Assembly (NCBI RefSeq): GCF_921293095.1
Contig: NC_060248.1
Location: 13,348,744 to 13,412,743 of the forward strand
DNA length: 64,000 nucleotides
Source of the DNA: Ischnura elegans
Lineage: Eukaryota > Arthropoda > Insecta > Odonata > Coenagrionidae
Reading direction: 5' to 3'
Of the stretch, positions 10,187 to 22,100 are shown piece after piece. How positions within the stretch are numbered: position 1 is the stretch's first letter; the number at the start of each line of letters is the position of its first letter. Made by a program: the position numbers and the translations under genes. The notes below the pieces were generated by a model. That model made no database searches, was not told where the DNA came from, and saw nothing but the letters and a program-made list of their open reading frames with translations.

Positions 10187-13100
10187 CTACGAATGTCATA
10201 AAGGGAACATACTGAAAATTATTGTATTATCAAATTATAGTGCATGTCATCAGCACAGTTCACAAGGGTAAAAATAAATAAAGAACAAAGTGAAGCTATA
10301 AATTACCACATTACATATGAAATATATAAATTTGATTGAAATTTTGGCACCGCAAAATGAGTTATTGTTGGGTGAAAGACGAATAACATCACTGGCCATT
10401 TTCCACTAGCTGGAACTAATTCCGCTGCCGAAATAGAAAATTCAAGCTAGTATAGGAGCATAGAGAAGATGCTGGTGAAAAGAATGATCTGAAATGTTGA
10501 GCTCTACATTGTGGAAGCGTGGACATTTTGGAACCACGAGAAAAGAGTGGAGGCAATCCAGGTGTTGGTGTGGAGATGAATTGAGAATGTGAAATGAGGA
10601 GTGGATACAGAAAAAAGTCGAGGGGGGGGGGGGGCAAAAGATATCTTGAGTTACCTTTAATTTTATCCTAATAAAAAATAATCACGTCACATGCACAGTT
10701 TAAGAAAATTTTAGTTAAATTTATTACTCACATTTACAAGACAATCCCATCTTATGATATAAAAAAGTTATTATTGTGGTTCTGCAATGATTGGCAATAC
10801 GGGCAGGGCGCATGCCCCTTGTTCCTCCATCTGTATCTGCCACTGGGTGAAATGTATGGATAGGAAGCATAATGACAAAGTGCACGATATGGTGGATGAT
10901 GAGAGGAAGCTTATACATCAGATACGCAGTAGACAGAAGAGCTATGCACTGAATGGGGAGGGGATGTTAAAAACAGAGTCAGAGGGAAGAAATAGGTAAG
11001 CATGGGAGGTAAAGGAAGGGTGTACTGTAGGGCGGATCGGAAAAATCGATTTTTTTCAAATCCATCTGGCCCAATGAAAAAAAGTTGTGGGACCGATCAA
11101 AAATAAGGCCTGAAAAATTTGAGACCTCTAGGTGAACCCCTGACCCTCGCTCGAATGCAATTTAGGGGGGAAGGTCGAAATTCGAAAAATATAGTATTTT
11201 ATGGTCATTTCCTATAGATTTTGCCGAGTTACTGTCCTTTTAGGACAAATATTTCGTGCATTTTGACGTATCTGCCACCGTTTAGCCACAAAATGCCTAA
11301 TTTGAGTCCGCGCCCGCGAAGAAAATATTCCAACGCCCACGCAGCGTCGCGGATACAAGAGCCGCAGGCCGATCCCCTCCCCTCCCCGCTCGCTTCTACC
11401 CCTCCCAAGCCTCCAATACAGCAAAATGCATCCCGCGTATACTGCTAGGAGGTCATTTATCTTTGATAATATAAATCGGAAGATGGTAGAAGGTAATAAA
11501 GGAAGCTTAGTGAGACGACTTGTCCCTTATTAGGCGCCTCGTCGGGGTTAAACAAATCGATGTTACCAACTTTTAGAGAAGTGATGAAATATTTTTAGAT
11601 CCGAGAACGCAGGAAAGGAGCCTACGATCCATAAAAAGGCCTCTCGAGGGGCTATAAAGGTGTGCGAACTATGGTGACGCTTCCCTTCCATTATGTGTGT
11701 AACTAAATGGATTTAGCGGTACAACAGGAAGTACTAAAACTTACGGAAAATGCGAATAGGCCAAAAGTAGGGTTTTTGCTTAAGTACAAATCTGAAGCAC
11801 TATTGAAAGAACATTTGATATTATGCGATATTTTTGCGTGTAAGTGCAAGAAGGAGCATAATGTTCCCCCCAATGAAGAAGTATGTTGAGAGACCAGCGG
11901 ACGATACTAAAGATGATGGCTGCTAGATTGAGTCCTAAAGAAACTCGACAACTGAGGAAAAAAAAGAGAATCGTCGGAGAGTGTTGAGTCGACATCGTCA
12001 ATTCTTGTATGGGAAAATAGTATCAAAAATTTTCTTCATCAATTCATCCGAAGAAAATTAAACTGAAGAGAAATCATCCGATCAAATAAAAATTCAGGAC
12101 TAAACTCAAACTGGAACTTCTGCGTGGAAAATGCGTCTGCCAAATGTGATAGAGGTGTATGCAAGAACCAAGAAACAGCAATGATCGTCCCCGCAACTTC
12201 AGTTGACGTAAAAATCATAACTTCGTAAGAAACATCCAAGGTAGTTTGCAAGAATTACTTACGTTTAATTATTGTGAATACGAAAAGAGAGGTATCAAAG
12301 GGTGTTATCAAAGGGCTACAATTTTATGGAGTGAAAGACTATACTTTTGTCTGATGAAAAAAGGCAAGAGCACTTATCAATCCAAGTTTAGAGGGGAATG
12401 TGTGATGTTAGTTGAAGAAACAGGGTCCCACTTTTGGGTTTGCCTCCCCCGTCGGAGGATTAGCAAAAGTTATAAAATCTGCGATTCTCGATTCCTTTCC
12501 AAGTGAAAATTAGATACATGAAAATAAAAAGGATTTGAATGCGATGGTGAATACCGCCCAAAAAGGAGGCATCATCCCTATGCTACAAGCATAATTCCAA
12601 CATCCCATGCTATGTGAGTAAACTCTTCTCGGGATTCCCACCGGGTTAATTTTTCCATAATGGCAAACGTTTCAAGCTCCGACTCGGGGCTCATCATCAC
12701 GGATAAATTTCGTTGAATCCCGAGAAGAGTTTACCCACATCATTCGCCGGGAAAGCATCAAATCATATTTCATCCCTTACAGAGATCTATTTGCTAATTG
12801 CACTACTTTGACTTAGATTTGCGGCATACATATTGGGAGGGCAATCTAAGGACCGAATTTGCGTTGTTGCAAGTATGCATTTGGCGGCCGATCCGAGATT
12901 TTTTTAAGTGCTGGATTTTAATATCAACTTTAAGGACTACTCGCTGATGACATATTGGAGAGAGACCACAGTACCTCCGGCTACATCTGACCTTAGTGCT
13001 GTGGATTTTCAAAAACCTATTGATGAACTTTCAGATTTTAAGTTAAATATGTCTTTTTATTATATATACGGACGAGAGAGTCGTGAAGAAATTCGCCAAA

Positions 13101-16100
13101 ACTTTGTTGACAACAGCGAAAGACGAGGAATGACACTGATATAAGAAATACAGATTGGTAAGCAGGCAATTGAAAAATTCTTTCGTGATTGTTCCTCCAC
13201 AGACGATACTGAAACATTAAATATTTAGACTAACGAAGTAAGACGCACTTGGTGTGAATTTTGGTGCATTTGGCGCGTGGGAGAAGCTTGCGGGGAGGGG
13301 ACGCGAGCGGCTTTCGCCCAAAATCCATTTAATCACATCTGTCGGACAAAGCCGAAATTGGAACGCATATCCGAAGTTAGCACACCTTTATAGCCCCTCG
13401 AGAGGCCTTTTTATGGATCGTAGGCTCCTTTCCTGCGTTCTCGGATCTAAAAATATTTCATCACTTCTCTAAAAGTTGGTAACATCGATTTGTTTAACCC
13501 CGACGAGGCGCCTAATAAGGGACAAGTCGTCTCACTAAGCTTCCTTTATTACCTTCTACCATCTTCCGATTTATATTATCAAAGATAAATGACCTCCTAG
13601 CAGTATACGCGGGATGCATTTTGCTGTATTGGAGGCTTGGGAGGGGTAGAAGCGAGCGGGGAGGGGAGGGGATCGGCCTGCGGCTCTTGTATCCGCGACG
13701 CTGCGTGGGCGTTGGAATATTTTCTTCGCGGGCGCGGACTCAAATTAGGCATTTTGTGGCTAAACGGTGGCAGATACGTCAAAATGCACGAAATATTTGT
13801 CCTAAAAGGACAGTAACTCGGCAAAATCTATAGGAAATGACCATAAAATACTATATTTTTCGAATTTCGACCTTCCCCCCTAAATTGCATTCGAGCGAGG
13901 GTCAGGGGTTCACCTAGAGGTCTCAAATTTTTCAGGCCTTATTTTTGATCGGTCCCACAACTTTTTTTCATTGGGCCAGATGGATTTGAAAAAAATCGAT
14001 TTTTCCGATCCGCCCTAGTGTACAGTGTAAAAGGATAGCTGGAGTCAGGGCCGGATTTACCGTAAGGCAAAATAGGCATGTGCCAAGGGGCGTTGCAATC
14101 CAAGGGACGCTTTCTGTTACCTCACGCGAGTGGCTATGATTTATCGTAAAAATTGGGGAGGGGGTGGGGCTCAAGTGAGGAGGGGCGCTCAATGGAGAGG
14201 TTCCTATAGTGTAACTTTAGGTAAATCCGGCCCTGGATGAAGTGATAAGGAGTAGGTATTACTGTGAATCGAAACACTCATTTTCAAAATTGTGATGTAT
14301 TACGTTTGTCACTTGATCCTGCCGCTTCACGGCAGGCAATTGTTCCTGGAATAAAAACGTGGTGTTGCCGCCATCTTGGCAGTTGCACGCTGGCACTGGA
14401 ATGGTCGTGTTGATTTGCCCCGATATACCACATTGGCGACGAGGATGCCGGCATTAATGGAGAAGTTTATCGCGGAGGAAGAAGGGTGGGACTCCTACGA
14501 AGAGCGGATGGAGCAGTATTTTATCGTGAACGACCTGGTCGGGGATACTCACGAAGAAAAAAAGAAGGCCGTGTTACTTTCTTCGGTAGGAAAAGCTGCA
14601 TACGCGGTCCTGAGGAACTTGTGCGAGCCGAAGAGGCCGGCAGACATAACATACCGGGGGCTTTGCGATCTACTCAGGCAGCATTTCTGCCCCAAAGCCT
14701 CGGTGATCGCCCAAAGCCATCAGTTCCACAAAACCGTGCAGGGGAAGACAGATTCCGTAAGAGACTTCGCCGCAGAACTGAGAAGGGTTTCCCGAGGCTG
14801 CAATTATGGCGCTTTTTTAGATCGCGCACTCAGGGACCAGTTCATATTAGGGCTTCGGGACAGAGAGATCGTACGGGCCCTGTATCTTGAAAGTGAGGAC
14901 CTAGCATTTGAGAGGGCGGTGGAAATCGCTTCATCGCGGGAAGGAGCCTCCAGGAACGCCGAGGCTTGCAACTTGTTCGCACCGTCGGAGGAAGTGGCTG
15001 CGGTTGGGGTCCATTTTGTAGACCGGGACAACTCGACTGGGGTTGGAGAGGAGCATGAAGAAGACGTTTTTCGGGTCACGACCCAAGGAAAGGGGAGAAG
15101 ACCGGCCGGACCTCCCCGAAGTGCGGCATCATCAGGGGGAAACGCAGCGATGGTGTGTTTCTGCTGCGGAAGGAGGGGCCACTCAAGAATGGAGTGTCGA
15201 TTTCGGCGTGCTAGGTGTGATCGATGTCAACGGGTGGGCCATTTAAAGGCAATGTGCAAACAGGGTCACTTGGGTGAGTACGAAAAAAGGGTATTTCATA
15301 GTGAGATCTCTGAAGGGTGTATGGAGGGTTATGAGCGGGAAGAAAAGGGTGTTGGAATTTCTGATTTAGAGGTTTCTTCTGTTAGGGGTGAGAGTTATGG
15401 CGAAGAGTTCCCCTCACTTTTCAATATTAATTCTGCACTCGGGGATGCGCCATTTAAAGTGGCAATCTTAGTAGAGGGGGTCAAGCTGGATATGGAAATT
15501 GATACGGGTTCGGCCATTTCAGCAATATCGGAGGGCTGTTACCAGAAATATTTCTCAGAGTTGCCCCTGCAAAGAACAGCCATACGGCTTAAATCTTACT
15601 CCAACAACCTTATAAAACCTGGGGGCACAATTGGGGTAAAGGTCCGCCACAAGAGTAGAGTATATGAATTGTCACTCTTTGTCGTCAAAAATGGAGGGCC
15701 GCCAATCATGGGGAGGGATTGGCTAAAAATTTTAAGAGTGACCATACCAGTAATGCATTTGGGTGTCAGAGATCCCAAGTTGGAGAGGGTGCTAGAGAAA
15801 TTTACCGCATTATGGGAAGGTGAACTGGGCACGTTTAATAAGGGTGAAGTGGCTTTAATTCTAAAACCTGAGGCCAAACCGGTTTATTGCCCTCCGAGAG
15901 CATTAGCATTTGCGCTCCGAAACAAGGTGGATGAAGAGTTAGACAGGCTTGTTAGGGTGGGAATCCTGCACCCTGTAGACTTCAGTGCGTGGGCCACACC
16001 AATAGTACCAGTGGCTAAGAATGATGGCAGTGTTAGGATCTGTGGGGATTTTAAAATTACTCTCAATCCAAATTTACAAATTGAGCGATATCCCTTGCCA

Positions 16101-19100
16101 AGGGTTGATGAAATATTTGCTAAATTAGAAGGGGGAGAAAAATTCTCAACAATCGACCTTGCCCAGGCTTTTCAGCAACTCACTCTAGATGAAGGGTCGC
16201 AGGAGCTTTGTACAATCAACACCCACAGGGGCTTATTTAGATATTGTAGACTTCCCTTTGGAGTTGCTTCTGCTCCAGCAATATTTCAAAGAATAATGGA
16301 CCAAGTCATGCAGGGATTAAAGGGAGCAGCTTCTTTCCAAGATGACATTATTGTAACAGGTAGGAATGACAAGGAACATTTGGAAAACTTGGACCGGGTG
16401 CTGAACAAGCTTTGCGGGTTAGGGTTTAAAGTCAATAGAGGTAAATGTCGGTTCATGGAAATGTCGGTGGAATATCTGGGTCACAAAATTGACAGGGAAG
16501 GCCTGCACCCAACTATTTCCAAAGTAGAGGCAATAACTAAATGTCCACCACCTAGAAATGTATCTCAGCTGAGGGCATTCTTGGGGCTAATTGAATATTA
16601 TTCCAAGTTTCTGCCAAACTTAGCAACCAGGTTGGCCCCCCTTCATGAGCTGCTACGTAAGGAATCCAAGTGGGATTGGTCTGAGAAGTGTGAGGAGGCT
16701 TTTCAGTCAGTTAAAACCTCTATTGCTTCAGCTGGAGTCCTTGCACATTACAACCCCTCCTTGCCTATCATTTTAGAATGCGATGCATCTCCGTATGGAC
16801 TAGGGGCAGTGTTGATTCAGAGATATACAAATGGACTAGAGTGCCCCATTGCTTTTGCTTCAAGATCACTGAGCAAAGCGGAAACTAATTATGCACAAAT
16901 TGACCGCGAAGCTCTAGCAATCATCTTTGGGGTTAAGAAATTTACCCAATACCTATATGGGCGGAAATTTACTTTGAGAACAGATCACAAGCCCCTGCTT
17001 TACATTTTAGGAGAAAAGAAAGGTATTCCCCAAATGGCAGCCAACAGGTTACAGCGCTGGGCAATAATCTTGCAAGGGTATGATTTCCAAATCAAGTACA
17101 TAAAGGCCACGGAAAATAGGGTTGCGGATGGACTTTCAAGGTTGCCACTTAGAGAAGAGAAGGTAGAAATCAAAGAATTCTCATATATTGAGTTGGGAGA
17201 AAGAGAATTTCTGCCGGTTACTGTAAAGAGAGTGCGACAGGAATCTCAAAGGGACCCCCTATTAGCCAAGGTCCTGGACTATTGCATGTTCGGGTGGCCG
17301 GTAAAGGGGGAAGAGAATGTAAAGCCCTATTTTAACAGAAAAATGGAACTAAGTGTGGAACAGGGATGCCTGATGTGGGGTAATAGGGTTGTTATCCCTG
17401 AAAAGTTGAGGCCCATTATCTTGAACGAATTGCATGCCAGTCATCAGGGCATTGTAAAGATGAAGTCTGTTGCGAGGTCATATGTTTGGTGGCCTAAGCT
17501 GGATGAGGACTTAGAAGCGTTAGCTCGGGCATGCACGGCATGTGCAGAAAATAAACCCCTCCCAAATAAAGCCCCTTTGAAATGCTGGGAAAGGCCAGAT
17601 AAACCATGGGTACGCTTACACATAGATTTAGCTGGTCCGTTTATGAGTAAAGTCTTTCTTGTGGTAGTTGACAGTTCCACAAAGTGGCCAGAGGTTTTTC
17701 AGCTGAGTAATAGCAGCTCAGAGGAAATTTTGGGTCACTTAAGAGCTCTGTTTGCAACCTTTGGGCTACCTGAGGAAATTGTGAGTGATAATGGCACACC
17801 ATTTACCTCTTGGGAATTTCAGAACTTTTGCTCTATGAACGGGATTAGGCACAGGTTTTCCCCTCCATACCATCCTGCTACAAATGGGGCTGCAGAGAAC
17901 CTGGTAAAGTGTTTCAAAAGCAAGATAAAGACCCTAGTAAACTCAAATGTACCCTTGCACATTGCCTTACAACGGTTCCTGTTTGATTGCAGAATAAGCC
18001 CTCATTCCACTACAGGGGAGCCACCCAGTCTGTTGATGTTTGGGCGGGTTCTTAGGTCACGCCTATCACTTCTCAAACCCAGCATTAATCAGACTGTCAC
18101 CACGAAGCAGGAGCACCAAAAGAGGTCCCATGGCACCTCTACCCAACTGAGGACCTTCAATGTGGGTGACAAAGTGTGGGCTACAGCTTACACCAGAGGA
18201 GGAGCAAGACAGTGGAAAGAAACTACTGTTGTGTCAGTGCTGGGATCAAGAAATTACAGGGTGGAGACAAAAGATGGAAGTGTGTGGCATCGCCACATTG
18301 ATCAGCTCAGGGAAGTGGGGACTGGGGTGATAGGTAGGGCTGAGGAAACTCAGGTTTCGAGTGAAATGAAAAGTGAGTTAATCGTTCCAGGGAAGGCAAC
18401 TGCTATGAGCTGCAGCAGAAGTGGTAGTTCAGAGCCTGTGGGGTACTGGCAGACAGGGTTGGGAAAGGGTTGTGACAATGTGGGGAGTGTGCAAAATGAC
18501 TCAATAAAAAAAACAGGGGGGGGATAGTGAACCAAGAGTTGAGGAAATACAAACACGGTACCCTAAAAGGGCAAGAAAAGTAAAAGAAATGTGGAACGTG
18601 TGAGCATTGGTGGGGGGGAGTGATGTCAATCATTGAGATTTATTTTTTCTCTTTCTTTCTTTTTTTTGCTAATGTCAGCTGTTCCTCTGTGTATGTAATT
18701 AATTCCTTTGTATTATATAATTAGTCTCTTGTTTGTCGGGTTGGGATGTTCCCTCTCTTTTTGGGAAGGGAGGAGTGTGATGTATTACGTTTGTCACTTG
18801 ATCCTGCCGCTTCACGGCAGGCAATTGTTCCTGGAATAAAAACGTGGTGTTGCCGCCATCTTGGCAGTTGCACGCTGGCACTGGAATGGTCGTGTTGATT
18901 TGCCCCGATATACCACAAAAATGCTCCATGTTAACCTTCCTCAATGAGTACAATAGAATAGTAAGTACTTCCAGTGAGTACGAATGGGTATCAAGTGAAA
19001 TGCTTTTTTGTCATCTATATTAGCCGTGGTAAACCTACTTTGCTTCTTGTGGGCCTATTGATTTATTATGGAGTCTATTAAAATCCGGTACCTTAATACT

Positions 19101-22100
19101 ATCTGAGCACTCAATTATAGAGCTTTTTTCAGGAATGACTCGGAATATCTATTGAGATCTTTCAAATGAAGGGGCAGAGGGCAGTGGCGTAGCCAGGGGG
19201 GGTCCGGAACCCCCTCGAAATATAAAAACACAATTATTTTTTCCCATGAAAGATAACACAATATTGATAAAATATTTTTTCAACAAGTGAAGTTTTTTCG
19301 ATCATGAAAAGCATTAAAATTAGTTTAAAACCGTCTAATTAGTACCGTATTTTTCAAAAATTTTCCCCCCTGATTTCGGACCCCCCCGAACGAAATTCCT
19401 GGCAGAGGGGGACTAACCGGAGACGGTGGTGTCCTCGGTGGCCACGTGCGGCACTATAGGCGAAGAGGCGGTCCGCAGCGTCTCGAGCACCGTCGCCTCC
19501 ACGAAGGGCATCCTGTCCGACAGCCTCAGCGCCCGCTTCCCGCCTCCCGTCGCCTCGTCTGCCTCCGCGCGGATGCGCACAGCCACTTGCGGGTGCTGCG
19601 CGGCCGACGCCAGCGCCAACATCAGCAGGTTGCCGATGGCCGAGTGTCCGCCCAGGAAGTCCTCCAGCTCGAAGAGCACGTGTTCCCAAGACAGATGACT
19701 CTCGTCGGGCGACTGCTCCAAGTGCGACAGCAGCGCCTCCGTGAAGTCGTAGGACGGCGGCGGTGGCTGCTTATCCCCTCGTCTCGGCTCCACGATGTGC
19801 TTCAGGATGAACTGCCGGATGTGCGAGGCGTGTCCGGATAGGCGGCGGAGGTGCGATTGGTAGAGGGGCGCGAGCCACGGCAGGAAGTCCACCGCGTAGC
19901 CCTGGTTGATGTCCCAAAAGATGAGGTCGAAACGACGCACGATATCGCGGAACTCCGCGTCTTCGTAGTCGAAGCGCCTGGTGCACATGTAGCGCGTGAA
20001 GACGTTGGCGCAGGCCGCTAAAAGCAGCGGCTTGGTGAGGCGCACATCGCGGGCGGCGCCCGGTGGTGGCAGCAGTTGCGACAGCAAGGCCTCCGCCTCG
20101 GAGGCGCACGCCTCATCCAGGCGATCGTGGTGCGCGGACGCGAAGCGCGGCGAACAGTGGAGGCGCGCGATGCGGCGACGCGTCCGCTGAAGGTCCGACC
20201 AATCGCAGAGCGCCAACGCTGTGGACGGAAAGAAAGGTTATATTAGCGGCTGCGCTCGTTTTTCAGTATCCGCGTGTATAGGAGAGAGATTTGTGAAGCG
20301 AGCTGTCGTTTTCTATTGACTGGACGCGATTCTACCAACGCTTGCTATTCTACAAATCTCTTCCTCAGGATTTGTCTCCAAGCGTGACGTCAGCGAATTT
20401 AGTCCGAAAAATCGGAAATGCGAAAAAATGGGTTACTTGGTAAAAGAGAGACGTTCGATAAGTACTACTTAGGTGAAGGACTTCAAAAGTATTCATTACT
20501 TACCGTATTTTGTAGCTCAGATATGTTGAAAAGAAATTCATTTTGTCACTCGCAGTATGGCTTTGAAAATTGTTGATTTTGTCACTGAAACGCACTTTGG
20601 AGTGTGGTGACTCTCTTTCACATTATTTTTTTTCTATAAAAATTCCCACTGCGTTGCAAACACTGATACAATGTGTAGAAAACATTGAGGCAAACAATAT
20701 ATATTATATAACCCAGACAATGGATATGAAAAGTCAAGCATTAACTCTGCAATGAATTATTTCCGTTTCCTTTCGAGGAGCTATGAAGGATTATTTACAG
20801 TATTTTGAGAATGATATGTCCAAAATTGCATAACTATATATTGCAGAACTGGCTTCTTGGGTCTGGGTCTCTGGGAACAGAATTAAGTCTTAAAGTATGT
20901 GCTTTTTAAAAGTGTTAGACGCTGCTGCATTTCAACCACTTTCATTTTACTTACTTATGGTAAACGGCCAAAATCAATGTTTATTCTCCCGAAGGAAGGA
21001 AGTTGGGTGAAAAAGATGATTGCAGCCATTACTCAAATTTGAATATTACTGGCCGCAAAACCTCTAATACAGAGCCCAATTTTGAGTTAGATGCTTTTTT
21101 TAGTGGAAAATGGTCGTAATTTATTTAATGCTTGTGTCCTCATGAACTTTTCTTCATTACAAGGTGACAGAACTTCACTTCGGCGAAAAGGGCATAATAG
21201 GGAAGTACACTAGTGTTTCAAATGCACCAAACACATTTTTTAAATTAGAGTTCAGAATAACATAATGTCGTAAAACCACAGTTTAAATTCTAATAGTGAA
21301 TACTTGATTCGAGATGACCGTCCGAAATATGGAAAAATTCAAAGGCCGCTAAAACGGGTGTCCATGTTGAATATTGGCCGTGACGTCACAAGGCAGTAGC
21401 AGAAGGCAGCTTCTACGCCGTTTAGTTCTACCACTATTAATGAGTAGAAAAATTACTGAATTTGAGGGTATCCGTTTTTTGCTATCATAAAATATCTTCA
21501 GAATATTTATGTGGCTGCTTCTCTTTTGAGTAAATGACTTCATCATTGCGTAATATATTAATATTCATTTACGTGTCAACTTCAAGTTTGGAAAGAGTAG
21601 TACGAATAGTACATTGAATCTTTAATAAATAGATGATGGTATTTAATTTTCGCTGGGTATATTTTGGCACAATGCCGTTTATCATGCCAAAACTTTTTTT
21701 GTAAGAACTGAGTCAAACTAATAAACCTATTTCAGACGTTTGCTGCAAGACTTATTCGTTGCGTATGTATTCACGCCGGCCGGAACGTTCACCCTTCGCA
21801 ACTAGAATCATGGGATGTTAGCCTTATTTCCGTGCTGACTGGTTGTTGCAATGGTTCGCTGTCCCGGATGGGTTCAAGAAAAGATAATCTTGGTTGGGAG
21901 AAGGAAAATTCCAACGATATATAAATGGTATACCAAACGTTGATGTATTTATGGTCACTGAATTTTTGAAAAAGGAGGACAGGTTCAACGCTCCATAGAA
22001 ATGCGAGACGTTAAGGCTAAAAAGGGGAGACCACGACCTTGCTCCATTTTTTTCAATTAGGGCCTTAGTTAGGCTGTAATTAATTAATTTTCATGTGTTA

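Larger units (their letters stand above)
11028..14017. mobile_element. DNA transposon, 2.99 kb, about 644-bp terminal inverted repeats
   Basis: The ends TAGGGCGGATCGG and its complement begin inverted repeats at 11028-11670 and 13374-14017. They are near-identical: both arms encode the same 75-residue open frame in opposite directions. Flanking 8-mers GTGTACTG (11020-11027) and GTGTACAG (14018-14025) agree at 7 of 8. An 8-bp duplication with a TAGGG-type tip fits hAT best, but other 8-bp superfamilies are possible. The interior holds broken coding sequence only. It lies in spook intron 2. Confidence 0.8.
14291..18917 (+). mobile_element. Ty3/gypsy LTR retrotransposon, apparently complete
   Basis: Two 142-bp LTRs (14291-14432, 18776-18917) look identical by eye and start TG and end CA. 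The 5-bp target duplication AAAAT is exact (14286-14290, 18918-18922). A primer-binding site, one uninterrupted Gag-Pol frame and a polypurine tract are all present. With matching LTRs and no broken frame, insertion was probably recent. It sits in spook intron 2, antisense to spook. Confidence 0.95.

Noticed and set aside
11221-11448. A 75-residue proline-rich protein, with an identical copy at 13597-13824
   Set aside because: Both copies lie in the inverted arms of the same transposon. Identity follows from the repeat and does not show a coding role.
14376-14444. Gag-Pol starting at an in-frame non-ATG codon inside the 5' LTR
   Set aside because: The first in-frame ATG is at 14445; the upstream part is LTR sequence that is also present, unattached to Gag, at the 3' end.
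19446-19841. Open frames on the + strand opposite spook exon 2
   Set aside because: They are shadows of the GC-rich exon; low-complexity Arg and Gln content and no domain.
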